Assembly: GCA_003235785.1 (NCBI GenBank)
Contig: QJYE01000522.1
Coordinates: 1 to 5,182, forward strand
DNA length: 5,182 nt
Source: Nitrospirota bacterium
Lineage (GTDB): Bacteria > Nitrospirota > Nitrospiria > Nitrospirales > UBA8639
Reading direction: 5' to 3'
The notes beneath the pieces were generated by a model. That model was not told where the DNA came from. It saw only the letters and a program-made list of their open reading frames with translations, and made no database searches. The position numbers and the translations under genes were made by a program. Of this stretch, positions 4,790 through 5,182 are shown one piece after another. How positions within the stretch are numbered: the first letter of the stretch is position 1; every line of letters begins with the position of its first letter.

Positions 4790-5182
4790 TTATTCTGAGG
4801 CAGATTTTTCTTTTTGGGCTTTCTCCAGGCCTTTGAGAAATTCACCCACCATTTTCCCTGCTTCTTCCGGTTCCATGTTTTGAATTTTTTCCATCGCAGG
4901 GCCCATTTTTTCAAATTCGGTGCTCATCCGGCGGGCCGCCATCTCACTGCTGATATTGGAAATAATCAGAAGGACCCCTAAGATGCCAAACACCATAGAC
5001 GCCGTTTTTTCATTCAATTGATGAACCTCTTTTGTGGCGAGAAACATGAGGTACATACCCCAGGCCACTCCGACAATGGAACCAATATACGGAACTAAGC
5101 CGATAAGAGCCACAACCGGATAAATGGCTGAAGCATAGGCTACGCACCGATAGGCGACTTCGAAGGGTTCCTGAGTGCCCAT
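4790..5182 (-). CDS. Yip1-like membrane protein, C-terminal part (5' end beyond window)
   Basis: The visible 130 residues resemble the C-terminal half of bacterial Yip1-domain proteins. A PFEVAYRCVAYAS stretch (6-18) leads into a membrane segment (about 17-30). A glycine-rich turn, PYIGSIVG (31-38), and two more membrane segments (about 36-50 and 61-78) follow. After residue 80 the chain is soluble, charged and rich in Met, Glu and Lys, probably helical. The Met codon at the window edge is probably internal, because the visible part begins within a conserved region and most Yip1 proteins have membrane segments before it; the gene therefore continues past 5182. In bacteria the function of this family is unknown. 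It ends close to the disturbed region around 4744; no clear terminator is visible. Confidence 0.65.
   Translation of the reverse strand: MGTQEPFEVAYRCVAYASAIYPVVALIGLVPYIGSIVGVAWGMYLMFLATKEVHQLNEKTASMVFGILGVLLIISNISSEMAARRMSTEFEKMGPAMEKIQNMEPEEAGKMVGEFLKGLEKAQKEKSASE

Overview
The window reads as chromosomal DNA of an environmental Gram-negative bacterium with roughly 50% GC. Nothing in it fixes the taxon. A LexA-type repressor paired with a Y-family polymerase homologue is compatible with Nitrospirota or Proteobacteria; this is inference only.

Layout. Positions 1-150 are AT-rich and carry two perfect DnaA-box matches. A doubtful small lipoprotein frame follows (153-395). Positions 552-3045 on the minus strand hold a small SOS cassette: a LexA-type repressor (lexA), a small GIY-YIG nuclease, and an ImuB-like Y-family polymerase homologue whose catalytic acidic residues are gone but which keeps a beta-clamp motif. 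lexA starts inside a perfect 19-bp palindrome that is very probably its own operator. The nuclease gene is flanked by two 166-bp direct repeat units, each built of three hairpins, so lexA and imuB are separated by what looks like a nuclease-plus-repeat insertion. A YgdQ-type TerC membrane protein runs on the plus strand (3388-4131). A Yip1-like membrane protein, cut by the window edge, lies at the right on the minus strand.

The least obvious content is between 4143 and 4563. It holds the first ~30 codons of a second imuB, a nuclease-free set of the same hairpin repeats, and the last codons of a second lexA. Order and orientation match the intact cassette. This is the scar of a tandem duplication of the lexA-repeat-imuB cassette, with terC now between the copies. 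To its right is an orphan coding fragment with no start codon (4583-4720), ending at a short motif that may be a mobile-element edge.

How the parts work together (inference): DNA damage would trigger LexA self-cleavage and release lexA, and perhaps imuB through a degenerate operator-like site. The ImuB-like protein would act as a clamp-binding scaffold rather than a polymerase. Neither imuA nor dnaE2 is present within the window.
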